Notes under the pieces: model-generated | The model's database searches: none | Seen by the model: the letters and a program-made list of their open reading frames with translations, nothing else | Told to the model about the DNA's origin: nothing | In this document: piece by piece, positions 1-8,175 of the stretch | Layout of the letters: each line of letters begins with the position of its first letter | How positions within the stretch are numbered: the stretch's first letter is position 1 | From: Prolixibacteraceae bacterium | GTDB taxonomy: Bacteria; Bacteroidota; Bacteroidia; Bacteroidales; Prolixibacteraceae | Direction of reading: 5' to 3' | DNA length: 13,596 nucleotides | Assembly: GCA_027858145.1 (NCBI GenBank) | Contig: JAQIDF010000517.1 | Coordinates: forward strand, 1 to 13,596 | Made by a program: the position numbers and the translations under genes

Positions 1-2007
1 ATCAGCAGCGACAAAAAAATCCACACCATTACCGAACGCGTTGGTTTCCGCACCGTTGAAGTACGGCCTAAAGACGGAATATACGTAAACGGCACCAAGG
101 TTATTCTTAAAGGGATAAACCGCCATACTTTCTGGCCCGAAGGTGGTCGTTGTACCAGCAAAGATATATCGGTAAACGATGCCACCCTGATTAAAGAAAT
201 GAATATGAACGCCGTGCGATGCCACTACCCGCCCGATGAGCATTTCATCGAAGCCTGCGATTCCCTGGGTATTTTCTTTATTGATGAACTGGCCGGATGG
301 CAAAATGCTTACGATACCGAAGTTGGCTCAAAATTGGTAAAAGAAATGATTGACCGCGATGTAAACCACCCTTCAATTATACTTTGGAGCAACGGAAACG
401 AAGGCGGATGGAACTACGATATTGACCCGCTTTTTGTGAAATACGACCCTCAAAACCGTGATGTAATTCACGGATGGGCTGACTTCGATGATATCGACAC
501 GCACCACTATCCTCAGTATCAAACAGGCGTACACCGGTTCAACGATGGTGAAAAAATATTTATGCCCACTGAATTTTTACATGGTTTATACGATGAAGGC
601 CACGGTGCCGGCCTCGACGATTTTTGGGAAAAATGGACATCATCTCCATTATTTGCCGGAGGTTTCCTCTGGGCATTTAACGATGGTGCAGTTATCCGCT
701 CTGATTTGGCCGACTCTCTGGATTCTGATGGACAACATGCCCCTGATGGCGTAGTTGGCCCCTATCGTGAAAAAGAAGGCAGCTTCTTTACCATTAAAGA
801 AGTGTGGGCACCCATTCAATTCGAACCGTTGATGATTACGCCTTCGTTCACTGGTGAATTTTTCATCAGCAACACATACCTATTCACCAACCTCAACCAG
901 TGCAAAATGAATTACGAGGTTAAAACCATTCCATCACCATGGGAAAACAAAGGTGTGAAAAGCATAAACAGTGGTAAAATAACACTACCGTCAATTGCCC
1001 CGGGCGAAACACGAAAGGTTATGATAGATATACCACAAAACTTTTTTAGCGGAGATGTGCTTTCAATAACCGCAACCGACCCCCACGGTAAAGAAATTTA
1101 CACATGGACATGGCCCATAAAACAGCCTGAAAAATATTTCAGCCATAAAAATATTACTTCAAATACCGGCACTGCATCGCTAAACAAAAGCGACAACAGT
1201 ATTTCGCTTAGTGCCGGCGGAACACAAGTTACCTTTAACACAACAAATGGCATGATTGACAAGGTAGAAACACCTGAAGGTGTACTACCCTTTAACAACG
1301 GCCCGGTACCCATTGGGATGAAAGCCAAATTTGAAAGCTACGAGAGCCGCACCGAAGGTAACAAAGCCGTGTTTACGGCCTGGTACAAAGGTGGTATCGA
1401 CTCTATTCGCTGGGTAATGCACCCCGATGGAAAACTAAAAATGCACATGATAAGCCTGAACAAAGCTACCAACGACGGAGGTTTCGACGGCGGCTATGTA
1501 TCCGGCAGCATCGACCAGTGGGGTATAACCTTCGATTTTCCTGAAGAAGAATCAACAGGTATCGAATGGTTTGGTAAAGGCCCCTACCGCGTTTACCGCA
1601 ACCGCATTAAAGGCACAACATACAACTTGTGGCAAAAAGATTACAACAACACCATTACCGGTGAATCATTCGCAAACCTTGAGTATCCCGAATACAAAGG
1701 ATATCATGCAAACATCTACTGGGCAACCATTGGCACAAAAAACAATGTACCCATGACCTTTGCCACTGAGAACAGCAACATGTTCCTCCGTTTGTTCACA
1801 CCCGTGGAACCGGCTGGTGCCTTACGCCGCTCACTACCCCATTTCCCTGAAGGTGATCTATCGTTTTTGTATGAGATTAACGCCATAAGGGCATTTAAGC
1901 CAACCAGCCAGATGGGGCCTCAAAGCGAACCATCAAGCATTCGTATAAAAAAGGGTGATGAGGGTATTTCAATGAAAATTTGGTTTGATTTTACTAGTAA
2001 GCAATAA
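1..2007 (+). CDS. GH2 family glycosidase (beta-galactosidase-like), 5' end missing
   Basis: The frame is open from base 1 to a TAA at 2005-2007, giving 668 residues of a protein whose N-terminus lies upstream. The visible part starts at the end of the immunoglobulin-like domain, followed by the GH2 TIM-barrel entry block 'LKGINRHTF'. The acid/base glutamate is in 'LWSNGNEGGW' (Glu at bases 400-402) and the likely nucleophile is the Glu in 'MPTEFLHG' (571-573), followed by 'GGFLWAFNDG'. The C-terminal third (from about base 1180) resembles the beta-galactosidase small-chain domain, with 'GPVPIGMKA' and 'WFGKGPYRVYRNR'. GH2 enzymes hydrolyse beta-galactosides, beta-glucuronides or related sugars. 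Beside GH28 and GH106 genes the likely substrate is an RG-I side chain or an oligosaccharide released from it. Exact specificity cannot be read from sequence. The signal peptide, if any, is outside the window. It is only 12 bases from the next gene, so co-transcription is likely. Confidence 0.9.
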   Translation: MSSDKKIHTITERVGFRTVEVRPKDGIYVNGTKVILKGINRHTFWPEGGRCTSKDISVNDATLIKEMNMNAVRCHYPPDEHFIEACDSLGIFFIDELAGWQNAYDTEVGSKLVKEMIDRDVNHPSIILWSNGNEGGWNYDIDPLFVKYDPQNRDVIHGWADFDDIDTHHYPQYQTGVHRFNDGEKIFMPTEFLHGLYDEGHGAGLDDFWEKWTSSPLFAGGFLWAFNDGAVIRSDLADSLDSDGQHAPDGVVGPYREKEGSFFTIKEVWAPIQFEPLMITPSFTGEFFISNTYLFTNLNQCKMNYEVKTIPSPWENKGVKSINSGKITLPSIAPGETRKVMIDIPQNFFSGDVLSITATDPHGKEIYTWTWPIKQPEKYFSHKNITSNTGTASLNKSDNSISLSAGGTQVTFNTTNGMIDKVETPEGVLPFNNGPVPIGMKAKFESYESRTEGNKAVFTAWYKGGIDSIRWVMHPDGKLKMHMISLNKATNDGGFDGGYVSGSIDQWGITFDFPEEESTGIEWFGKGPYRVYRNRIKGTTYNLWQKDYNNTITGESFANLEYPEYKGYHANIYWATIGTKNNVPMTFATENSNMFLRLFTPVEPAGALRRSLPHFPEGDLSFLYEINAIRAFKPTSQMGPQSEPSSIRIKKGDEGISMKIWFDFTSKQ

Positions 2008-2019
2008 TATTTTGAAGAG

Positions 2020-3450
2020 ATGATGATGAAGAGATTTGGAGCAATATTGTTTGTGATTTTTGTACTGGCATTTTACTCGTGCAGTGCATCAACAAATAAC
2101 AACGACTGGACAAAAGATGTTGGGGCACGTTCATTCCCCAATTCATCAAATACAATTAGCGTTAACGATTTTGGAGCAACCAACAAAGGGCTTATCCTGT
2201 CAACAGAGGCCATACAATCGGCAATCGATTCGTGTGCAGCAATGGGTGGCGGCAAAGTGATTTTTGAACCCGGAATGTACCTCACAGGATCACTGTTTGT
2301 TAAGAGCAACGTTAACCTGCACATTGGTAAAGATGTTGAATTGCGCGGCGTAATTGGCCTTGAATATTATCCCGATATTGATACCCGAGTTGCAGGTATC
2401 GAAATGGAATGGCCGGCTGCAATTATCAATGTGATTGACCAGAAAAATGCAGCCGTAACCGGCGAAGGAACCATTCATGCCCAGGGACGCTACCATTGGG
2501 AGCGTTACTGGAAACTCCGCGAGGAATATACACCCAAAGGACTACGCTGGGCATCCGACTACGACTGCAAACGCGTGCGTACCCTTCTCGTGTCTGAATC
2601 GGAAGATGTTACCATTAGTGGTTTAACAATGCTTCAGGCTGGTTTCTGGACGGTTCATGTGCTTTATTCAGAGCATGTAACCGTTGACGGGCTGACCATT
2701 AACAACAACATTGGTGGCCACGGCCCATCAACCGATGGAGTTGATATCGACTCTTCATCAAAAATACTGGTCGAAAATTGCGACATCGACTGCAACGACG
2801 ACAACATCTGTCTCAAGTCCGGTCGCGATTCCGACGGGCTGCGCGTTGACCGCCCTTGCGAATACATTGTAATCCGCAATTGCACCTCACACCGTGGTGG
2901 CGGCCTCATAACTTTTGGAAGCGAAACATCGGGTGAAATACGCTATGTTGAAGTGTACGACCTGCAGGCCAACAATACCAACTGTGCCATTCGCCTTAAA
3001 TCGGCCTTCACACGTGGCGGCGGAGTAAACAATGTAACCATTTACAATATTGAGGCAAACAATGTGCGCACACCGGTTGAAGTGAGCTTAAACTGGAACC
3101 CTTCGTACAGCTATGCTTCACTTGAAAAAGATATGGATTCCATACCTCATTACTGGAAAGCCATGTTGAAAGAAGTGCCTCCCGAAAAAGGGATCCCAAC
3201 ATTTAAAAACGTGACCATCCGTAATGTGAATGCAAAAAATTCAAAATACGGGATGAACGTTGCCGGTGTAGAAGATTCATACATCGAAAATTTTTCGTGG
3301 ACCGATATTAACATCGAATGCGATGAACCCGGGCGGATTATTTACACAAAAGACTGGACATTCGATAATGTTACTATTAAAAGTAAAGAAGTTGGCAAGG
3401 TAAACCTCGAAAACAATATAAACCTAAAAACGAACAACAGTAAACTATAA
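2020..3450 (+). CDS. GH28 pectinase lipoprotein lacking the GHG histidine
   Basis: This 476-residue protein is a right-handed beta-helix glycosidase of the polygalacturonase family, acting on galacturonic acid linkages in pectin. The N-terminus is a hydrophobic signal ending 'AFYSC', so Cys21 is a plausible lipoprotein anchor. No acidic export signal follows, so a periplasm-facing location is more likely. Catalytic aspartates by family pattern are Asp239 in 'STDGVDI' and Asp260/Asp261 in 'CNDDNICLKSG'. The Arg-Lys pair is 'RLK' (Arg325, Lys327). The family's Gly-His-Gly motif reads Gly-Gly-Gly at 293-295 ('HRGGGLITFGSE'), so the usual histidine is absent, while the neighbouring paralog keeps it. 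The protein may be a rhamnogalacturonan- or oligosaccharide-specific variant, or weakly active. Three ATG codons run together at the start (2020, 2023, 2026); the first is used here. The gaps to both neighbours are 12-13 bases. Confidence 0.93.
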   Translation: MMMKRFGAILFVIFVLAFYSCSASTNNNDWTKDVGARSFPNSSNTISVNDFGATNKGLILSTEAIQSAIDSCAAMGGGKVIFEPGMYLTGSLFVKSNVNLHIGKDVELRGVIGLEYYPDIDTRVAGIEMEWPAAIINVIDQKNAAVTGEGTIHAQGRYHWERYWKLREEYTPKGLRWASDYDCKRVRTLLVSESEDVTISGLTMLQAGFWTVHVLYSEHVTVDGLTINNNIGGHGPSTDGVDIDSSSKILVENCDIDCNDDNICLKSGRDSDGLRVDRPCEYIVIRNCTSHRGGGLITFGSETSGEIRYVEVYDLQANNTNCAIRLKSAFTRGGGVNNVTIYNIEANNVRTPVEVSLNWNPSYSYASLEKDMDSIPHYWKAMLKEVPPEKGIPTFKNVTIRNVNAKNSKYGMNVAGVEDSYIENFSWTDINIECDEPGRIIYTKDWTFDNVTIKSKEVGKVNLENNINLKTNNSKL

Positions 3451-3463
3451 AATACCGGAAACT

Positions 3464-4879
3464 ATGTACAACAATACTTTCAACCTGATTCTATTGTTTT
3501 TACTGACAAGCTTTGCAGCCTCGGCTACTGGGCACCCCGACTGGCACGATACGGTTGGCGCTAAAAGCTTTCCTGAAAAAACAAATGAATTTTGTGTAAA
3601 TGACTACACCAACCAGCCCGACACGGTTATAAACTGGGCGCCGGTTATTCAAAAAGCCATTGACCAATGCAGCAATCAAGGTGGTGGTATTGTGCACTTT
3701 AAACCCGGATTATATCCTTCAGGCTCAGTGTTTATTGGCAGCAACACTAATTTCAGGGTCGATGAAGGTGTTACCCTGCAGGGAATTGCCCGTGAAGAAG
3801 TTTATCCCATTATCGACACCCGTATTGCCGGTATCGAAATGAAATGGCCGGCTGCGCTGGTTAATATCATTGATGCAGAAAATGCAGCCATTTCAGGTAA
3901 TGGAACCATAGATGGTGAAGGCAAATATTTTTGGGACAAGTTTTGGGATATGCACCCCCAATATGCCAATAACGGATTGCGCTGGGCGCTCGATTACGAC
4001 TGCCAGAGACCGAGACTCCTACTGGTTTCCGACTCGAAAAACATAACCATCAAAGATCTTCGCCTTGAAGAACCGGGCTTCTGGACTGTTCACATCCTTT
4101 ATTCAGAAAATGTAACCGTTGACGGTCTCACCATTCGAAACAACATTGACGGTCATGGCCCAAGCTCCGATGGTGTTGATATCGACTCATCAACTCGCAT
4201 TTTGGTACAAAACTGCGATATCGACTGTAACGACGATAATTTCTGCCTTAAAGCCGGCAAAGATGCCGATGGCCTCAGGGTTAACCGCCCAACCGAATAC
4301 GTGGTTATACGCAACTGCGTTGCACGTGCCGGTCATGGGCTGGTAACCTTTGGCAGCGAAACATCGGGCAGCATCCGCCATATTGAAGCTTACAACCTTA
4401 AAGCTACCGGAACACTTTACGGCATACGCCTGAAATCGGCCAAAACACGTGGCGGTACTATCGAAAACGTATATATTCACGACATCGAAATGGACGATGT
4501 GTTTGTACCCATCCGTGGCACGCTTAACTGGTTCCCCAAATACAGTTACAGCAAACTTCCACCGGGAATCGATGAGGTGCCTGAACACTGGAAAACTTTA
4601 TCGGCAAAAGTGAAAAAGAAAGACGGAATACCCACTTTTCGTAATTTCAGGATTGAAAATATTAGTGCAACACGCGCAGGATCGGCACTTGAAGTAACCG
4701 GCTTAAAGAAATCAGAAATTAAAAATTTCACCATTGCCAACACTTACATCGAATGTAAACGACCCGGCTATATTAACTTTGTTGAAAACTGGACTTTCGA
4801 CAATGTTGAAATTGTACCGCTCTCGAACGAAGCATTAACAGAAGAAAATGCTGAAAATATAAAATGGATTAACCAATAG
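3464..4879 (+). CDS. GH28 pectinase, paralog of the upstream gene
   Basis: This 471-residue GH28 beta-helix enzyme is collinear with the preceding gene along its whole length (shared blocks include 'VGA.SFP', 'DTR.AGIEM.WPAA', 'GFWTVH.LYSE' and 'TFGSETSG'), indicating a tandem duplication. All expected active-site elements are present: Asp236 in 'SSDGVDI', Asp257/Asp258 in 'CNDDNFCLKAG', His291 in 'AGHGLVTFGSE', and Arg322/Lys324 in 'IRLKS'. The N-terminus is a Sec signal peptide of about 20 residues with a likely cut near 'AASA', without a lipobox cysteine. The product is therefore probably a soluble periplasmic or secreted hydrolase, unlike its lipoprotein neighbour. It probably releases galacturonic acid or cuts galacturonan or RG oligosaccharides; exo versus endo action is not determined. 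A 13-base gap upstream and a 12-base gap downstream support one transcript. Confidence 0.94.
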   Translation: MYNNTFNLILLFLLTSFAASATGHPDWHDTVGAKSFPEKTNEFCVNDYTNQPDTVINWAPVIQKAIDQCSNQGGGIVHFKPGLYPSGSVFIGSNTNFRVDEGVTLQGIAREEVYPIIDTRIAGIEMKWPAALVNIIDAENAAISGNGTIDGEGKYFWDKFWDMHPQYANNGLRWALDYDCQRPRLLLVSDSKNITIKDLRLEEPGFWTVHILYSENVTVDGLTIRNNIDGHGPSSDGVDIDSSTRILVQNCDIDCNDDNFCLKAGKDADGLRVNRPTEYVVIRNCVARAGHGLVTFGSETSGSIRHIEAYNLKATGTLYGIRLKSAKTRGGTIENVYIHDIEMDDVFVPIRGTLNWFPKYSYSKLPPGIDEVPEHWKTLSAKVKKKDGIPTFRNFRIENISATRAGSALEVTGLKKSEIKNFTIANTYIECKRPGYINFVENWTFDNVEIVPLSNEALTEENAENIKWINQ

Positions 4880-4891
4880 AAACTGAAAGCC

Positions 4892-7639
4892 ATGCTTAAA
4901 TATACACTGCAAAATAATCTTATACTGGCATTCCTGTTGCTCATATTAATAAGCACAGGCTGTTCAAACAACCAAGAACAAAGCACTACTGAGTGGCCTG
5001 AGATCACAACCAACCAAAAAACGTGGACACGCTGGTGGTGGATGGGTAATGCTCTTGACAAAGAAAGCATAACAGCTCAACTTGAAGCCTTTGCCGAAGC
5101 AGGGCTTGGTGGCGTTGAAATAACGCCCATTTATGGCACAAAAGGTTACGAAGAGCAGTTTATTGACTACCTCACCCCCAAATGGATAGAAATGCTTAGT
5201 CACACCATTGACGAGGCTGAACGCCTGGGCATGAAAGTTGACATGGTAATGGGCACCGGATGGCCGTTTGGAGGCCCATGGGTTGAACCCCAATACGCTG
5301 CCAGTAAACTAACCATTCAGAAATACGCGGTTAAAGCCGATGAAATATTTGAAAAAGAGATTGAGATTAACGATCCCAAGCAGCGCGGACTGGCAACATT
5401 ACAGCATATAATTGTGTTTAACGAGAATGAAAAATTTACCGACTTAACCCCGCTTCTCAAAAATAACAAGCTTAAATATGCACCATCGGAAGACACCGAA
5501 ATATACGCTGTTTTTTGTGTCAAAACCCGTCAGCAGGTTAAACGCTCTGCCCCGGGCGGTGCAGGTTACACGCTCGATCACCTGTCGGAAGAAGCATTTG
5601 AAGACTACAGCCAGCCGTTTACCGAAGCACTGAAACCTGTTCAGAATAAATTACGGGGTATTTTCAACGACAGCTACGAAGTATATGGTGCCAACTTTTC
5701 ACCATCTTTTCTCGAAGAATTTAAGTCTCGCCGCAAGTACGACTTGCTGCACTACATTCCCGTACTCGACCAAAAACCCGATAATGAAACTTATGAACGC
5801 CTGTTGACTGACTATCGCGAAACAATGGGCGACATGCTACTCGAAAATTTTGCTAAAAACTGGACTCAATGGAGCCACGATAATACTTTCATTACCAAAT
5901 ATCAGGCACACGGTTCACCGGGTAACCTTATCGACCTGTATGCCGCAGCCGATATACCCGAGTGTGAAGTATTTGGCTCACCACATTACGACATTCCCGG
6001 ATATCGTCGCGACACCAACAATGTTCGTTATGGCGACTCAAACAAAATGATGCTTAAGTTTGCCTCATCGGCAGCTCACATCCAGGGAAAAGAAATTGTC
6101 TCATCCGAATCGTTCACCTGGCTTCGCGAACATTTTAAAACCGCTTTATCACATGCAAAACCCGTTGCCGACGACCTCTTTTTAAGCGGTGTTAACCACA
6201 TGTTTTTGCACGGTTCTACATACTCACCCAAAGATGAAGAATGGCCGGGGTGGAAATTTTACGCTTCAGTAAATTTTAACCCCAACAACACAATATGGAA
6301 AGATGCCGGGTATCTGTTCGATTACATTGCCCGCTGCCAGTCAGTGTTGCAAAAAGCCAGAACTGACAATGAAGTATTACTTTACTTCCCTATTCACGAT
6401 GCTTATGCACATCCAAACCCACACCGCCTGTTACATCAGCTAAACATACACACCATTGATGAATGGCTGTTACCAACTTCGTTTTACAATATTGCTACCG
6501 AACTGGATACACAAGGTATTAGTTTCGACTTTATTTCTGATGATTTTTTAATGCAATCGAACATTGAAAACGGCAGTATAAAAACAGCGAAAAACACAGC
6601 ATATAAAACCCTTATTGTACCCGATGCCGATGCCCTTCCGGTTAAAACGCTGCTCAAGCTTATTGAAATGAAGCAACAAGGAGCGTCGATCATTTTCAGG
6701 GGTATGCCCGAAACCGTTCCCGGACTGTTTAATTACAAGGAACGTGAAAGGGAGCTACAAAAAATTGTTGCAAAAAACAAAACCTGGATGAACACCGGTA
6801 AAACACTCATCCAACAATTGCATTTGGTTGATGTTTTTGGTGAAAACGCTTCTGATTTCGGGTTGAAAATCATCCGTAAAGAACTTAACGGCAACAAAAT
6901 ATATTTCATTGCCAATCACAGTAAAAACGTGGTCAACGGCTTTGTCCCATTCAATGCAAAAGCTAAATCAGCAACCCTGATGGATCCGCTGACATCGGAA
7001 ACCGGAATGGCCAAAATGGAACAAACCAGCAACGGAATTGAGGTGTTGTTGCAGCTCAAACCCGGCGAAACGGTTTTCTTAAAAACCCTGTCTAATATCC
7101 CCGGTGAAGAACCATGGAAATATTATACCGAAGGCGATCCGATAAAAGTTGACCATGCCTGGAATATTGAATTTATTGAAGGTGAGCCTGAACTTCCTAA
7201 ACCGCTCAAACTCGAAACACTGAGTTCATGGACTAATTTTGGGAAAGCATATGAGAATTTCTCAGGTACGGCCCGTTACTCAACAACTTTTACAATTAAC
7301 GACAACCCCGAAAACGGATGGCGTATCGATTTGGGCGATGTTCGTGAAAGTGCACGGGTTTATGTAAACGACAAATATGCAGGGACTTGTTTCGCACACC
7401 CCTACTCGCTCGACATATCCGAATTTGTGGTAAACGGCGAAAACAAACTTGACATTGAAGTCACTAACCTTGCTGCAAACCGCCTTCGTGCACTCGAACG
7501 CAGCGGAAAAGAATGGAAAAATTTTTACGAGATAAACATGGTGAATATCCATTACCAAAAATTCGATGCAACCGTTTGGGACATTGCTCCTTCGGGTTTA
7601 TGCAGCCCCGTTAAACTTATTCCGCTGAATAAACATTGA
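4892..7639 (+). CDS. GH106 alpha-L-rhamnosidase lipoprotein
   Basis: This 915-residue protein has the typical GH106 start of the mature chain, 'WTRWWWMGNALDKESI', followed by 'GLGGVEITPIYG' and 'VMGTGWPFGGPW' of the TIM-barrel. GH106 enzymes remove alpha-L-rhamnose from RG-I, RG-II or rhamnosides by inversion. The signal peptide ends 'STGC', so Cys24 is a confident lipidation site. Candidate catalytic carboxylates are Glu263 ('NDSYEVYG') and Glu406 ('SSESFTW'), assigned by block position and not by alignment. 'FLHGSTYSP' (438-446) is another conserved-looking block. The C-terminal 130 residues form a galactose-binding-like beta-sandwich ('RVYVNDKYAGTCFAHPY', 'NKLDIEVTNLAANRLR') usual in this family. 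The length is within the family range. It is the last of four closely spaced genes, and the next gene encodes rhamnose mutarotase, which fits a rhamnose-releasing role. Confidence 0.95.
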   Translation: MLKYTLQNNLILAFLLLILISTGCSNNQEQSTTEWPEITTNQKTWTRWWWMGNALDKESITAQLEAFAEAGLGGVEITPIYGTKGYEEQFIDYLTPKWIEMLSHTIDEAERLGMKVDMVMGTGWPFGGPWVEPQYAASKLTIQKYAVKADEIFEKEIEINDPKQRGLATLQHIIVFNENEKFTDLTPLLKNNKLKYAPSEDTEIYAVFCVKTRQQVKRSAPGGAGYTLDHLSEEAFEDYSQPFTEALKPVQNKLRGIFNDSYEVYGANFSPSFLEEFKSRRKYDLLHYIPVLDQKPDNETYERLLTDYRETMGDMLLENFAKNWTQWSHDNTFITKYQAHGSPGNLIDLYAAADIPECEVFGSPHYDIPGYRRDTNNVRYGDSNKMMLKFASSAAHIQGKEIVSSESFTWLREHFKTALSHAKPVADDLFLSGVNHMFLHGSTYSPKDEEWPGWKFYASVNFNPNNTIWKDAGYLFDYIARCQSVLQKARTDNEVLLYFPIHDAYAHPNPHRLLHQLNIHTIDEWLLPTSFYNIATELDTQGISFDFISDDFLMQSNIENGSIKTAKNTAYKTLIVPDADALPVKTLLKLIEMKQQGASIIFRGMPETVPGLFNYKERERELQKIVAKNKTWMNTGKTLIQQLHLVDVFGENASDFGLKIIRKELNGNKIYFIANHSKNVVNGFVPFNAKAKSATLMDPLTSETGMAKMEQTSNGIEVLLQLKPGETVFLKTLSNIPGEEPWKYYTEGDPIKVDHAWNIEFIEGEPELPKPLKLETLSSWTNFGKAYENFSGTARYSTTFTINDNPENGWRIDLGDVRESARVYVNDKYAGTCFAHPYSLDISEFVVNGENKLDIEVTNLAANRLRALERSGKEWKNFYEINMVNIHYQKFDATVWDIAPSGLCSPVKLIPLNKH

Positions 7640-7689
7640 TTATACAAATGAGTTTTTCCAAAATGTCAGATAATTAATAATAAGAGTAA

Positions 7690-7786
7690 AATGAATGGCT
7701 ACCCCGTCTTAAGATATTGCAACTGTGGTGGTTTGTTAAATGGGACTGTTCCCAATTAAAATATTTATAGCCGGGTGCCATTCATT
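7690..7786. other. Nested inverted repeats in the GH106-rhaM gap
   Basis: This lies in the largest clearly non-coding gap of the gene run (184 bases, 7640-7823). An outer inverted repeat pairs 7690-7699 'aatgaatggc' perfectly with 7777-7786 'gccattcatt'. It extends inward as 'accc' (7701-7704) with 'gggt' (7773-7776) around a one-base bulge. Inside it is a second hairpin, 7736-7745 'ttaaatggga' against 7750-7759 'tcccaattaa', with one mismatch and a 4-base loop 'ctgt'. The palindrome 'tcttaaga' lies at 7707-7714. It is not a standard terminator, because the outer loop is too long and no U-run directly follows the inner hairpin. It could be a 5' leader structure for rhaM, an RNA-processing site separating the two gene blocks, or a remnant palindromic element. 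No known riboswitch family is recognised and I see no convincing Bacteroidota promoter. Confidence 0.55.
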
Positions 7787-7823
7787 ATTATTTATTTTTT
7801 GAATAAAAACTAACTATAATACT

Positions 7824-8138
7824 ATGATCATCAAAGGATTCAAAATGAAACTAAAACCGGGCTTCGAGTCCGAATACAAAAAAAGGCACGATGAAATATG
7901 GCCCGAGCTTTCTCAATTGCTCAAAGACGCAGGTATAAGTGATTACTCAATTTTTCTCGACAAGGAAACCAATATTTTATTTGCTGTTCAAAAATTAACC
8001 GAAGACAATAAAAATGATGAGCTACCCAAAACTGAAATCATGAAAAAATGGTGGGACTATATGGCCGATATCATGGAAGTTAATCCTGATAATTCGCCGT
8101 TAGCCATCGATTTGGAACAAGTATTTTACATGCCATAA
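7824..8138 (+). CDS. rhaM: L-rhamnose mutarotase
   Basis: The 104-residue product matches the family's usual length and shows its active-site pattern: Tyr18 and His22 in 'EYKKRHDEIWPEL', Tyr41 in 'ISDYSIFLD', and Trp76/Trp77 in 'KKWWDYMADIM', followed by 'NPDNSP' and the C-terminal 'VFYMP'. His22 corresponds in position to the catalytic histidine of the E. coli enzyme. The enzyme interconverts the alpha and beta anomers of L-rhamnose, speeding entry of the freed sugar into catabolism. There is no signal peptide, so it is cytoplasmic, in contrast to the secreted enzymes around it. Its place just after the GH106 rhamnosidase links rhamnose release to use. The 184-base upstream gap with paired repeats may affect its expression; the next gene follows within 37 bases of the stop. 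Confidence 0.96.
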   Translation: MIIKGFKMKLKPGFESEYKKRHDEIWPELSQLLKDAGISDYSIFLDKETNILFAVQKLTEDNKNDELPKTEIMKKWWDYMADIMEVNPDNSPLAIDLEQVFYMP

Positions 8139-8175
8139 ATTGAAAATTTTAGTATCAACAATTAAACATACCATT

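Noticed and set aside
4190..4588. A 132-codon minus-strand open frame inside the second GH28 gene, the longest antisense frame
   Set aside because: It overlaps a well-supported GH28 gene completely, shows no recognisable motif or signal, and such antisense frames are expected from the codon use of the coding strand.
7791..7801. Possible Bacteroidota -7 promoter element (TA followed by TTTTTTG) before rhaM
   Set aside because: The spacing is one base off the TAnnTTTG pattern and no matching -33 TTTG lies at a suitable distance, so it is too weak to list as a promoter.
8140..8175. TTG start giving a 392-residue GH105 with 12 extra N-terminal residues
   Set aside because: The ATG at 8176 gives a normal signal peptide at the N-terminus; the extension would bury it, and TTG is a less common start.
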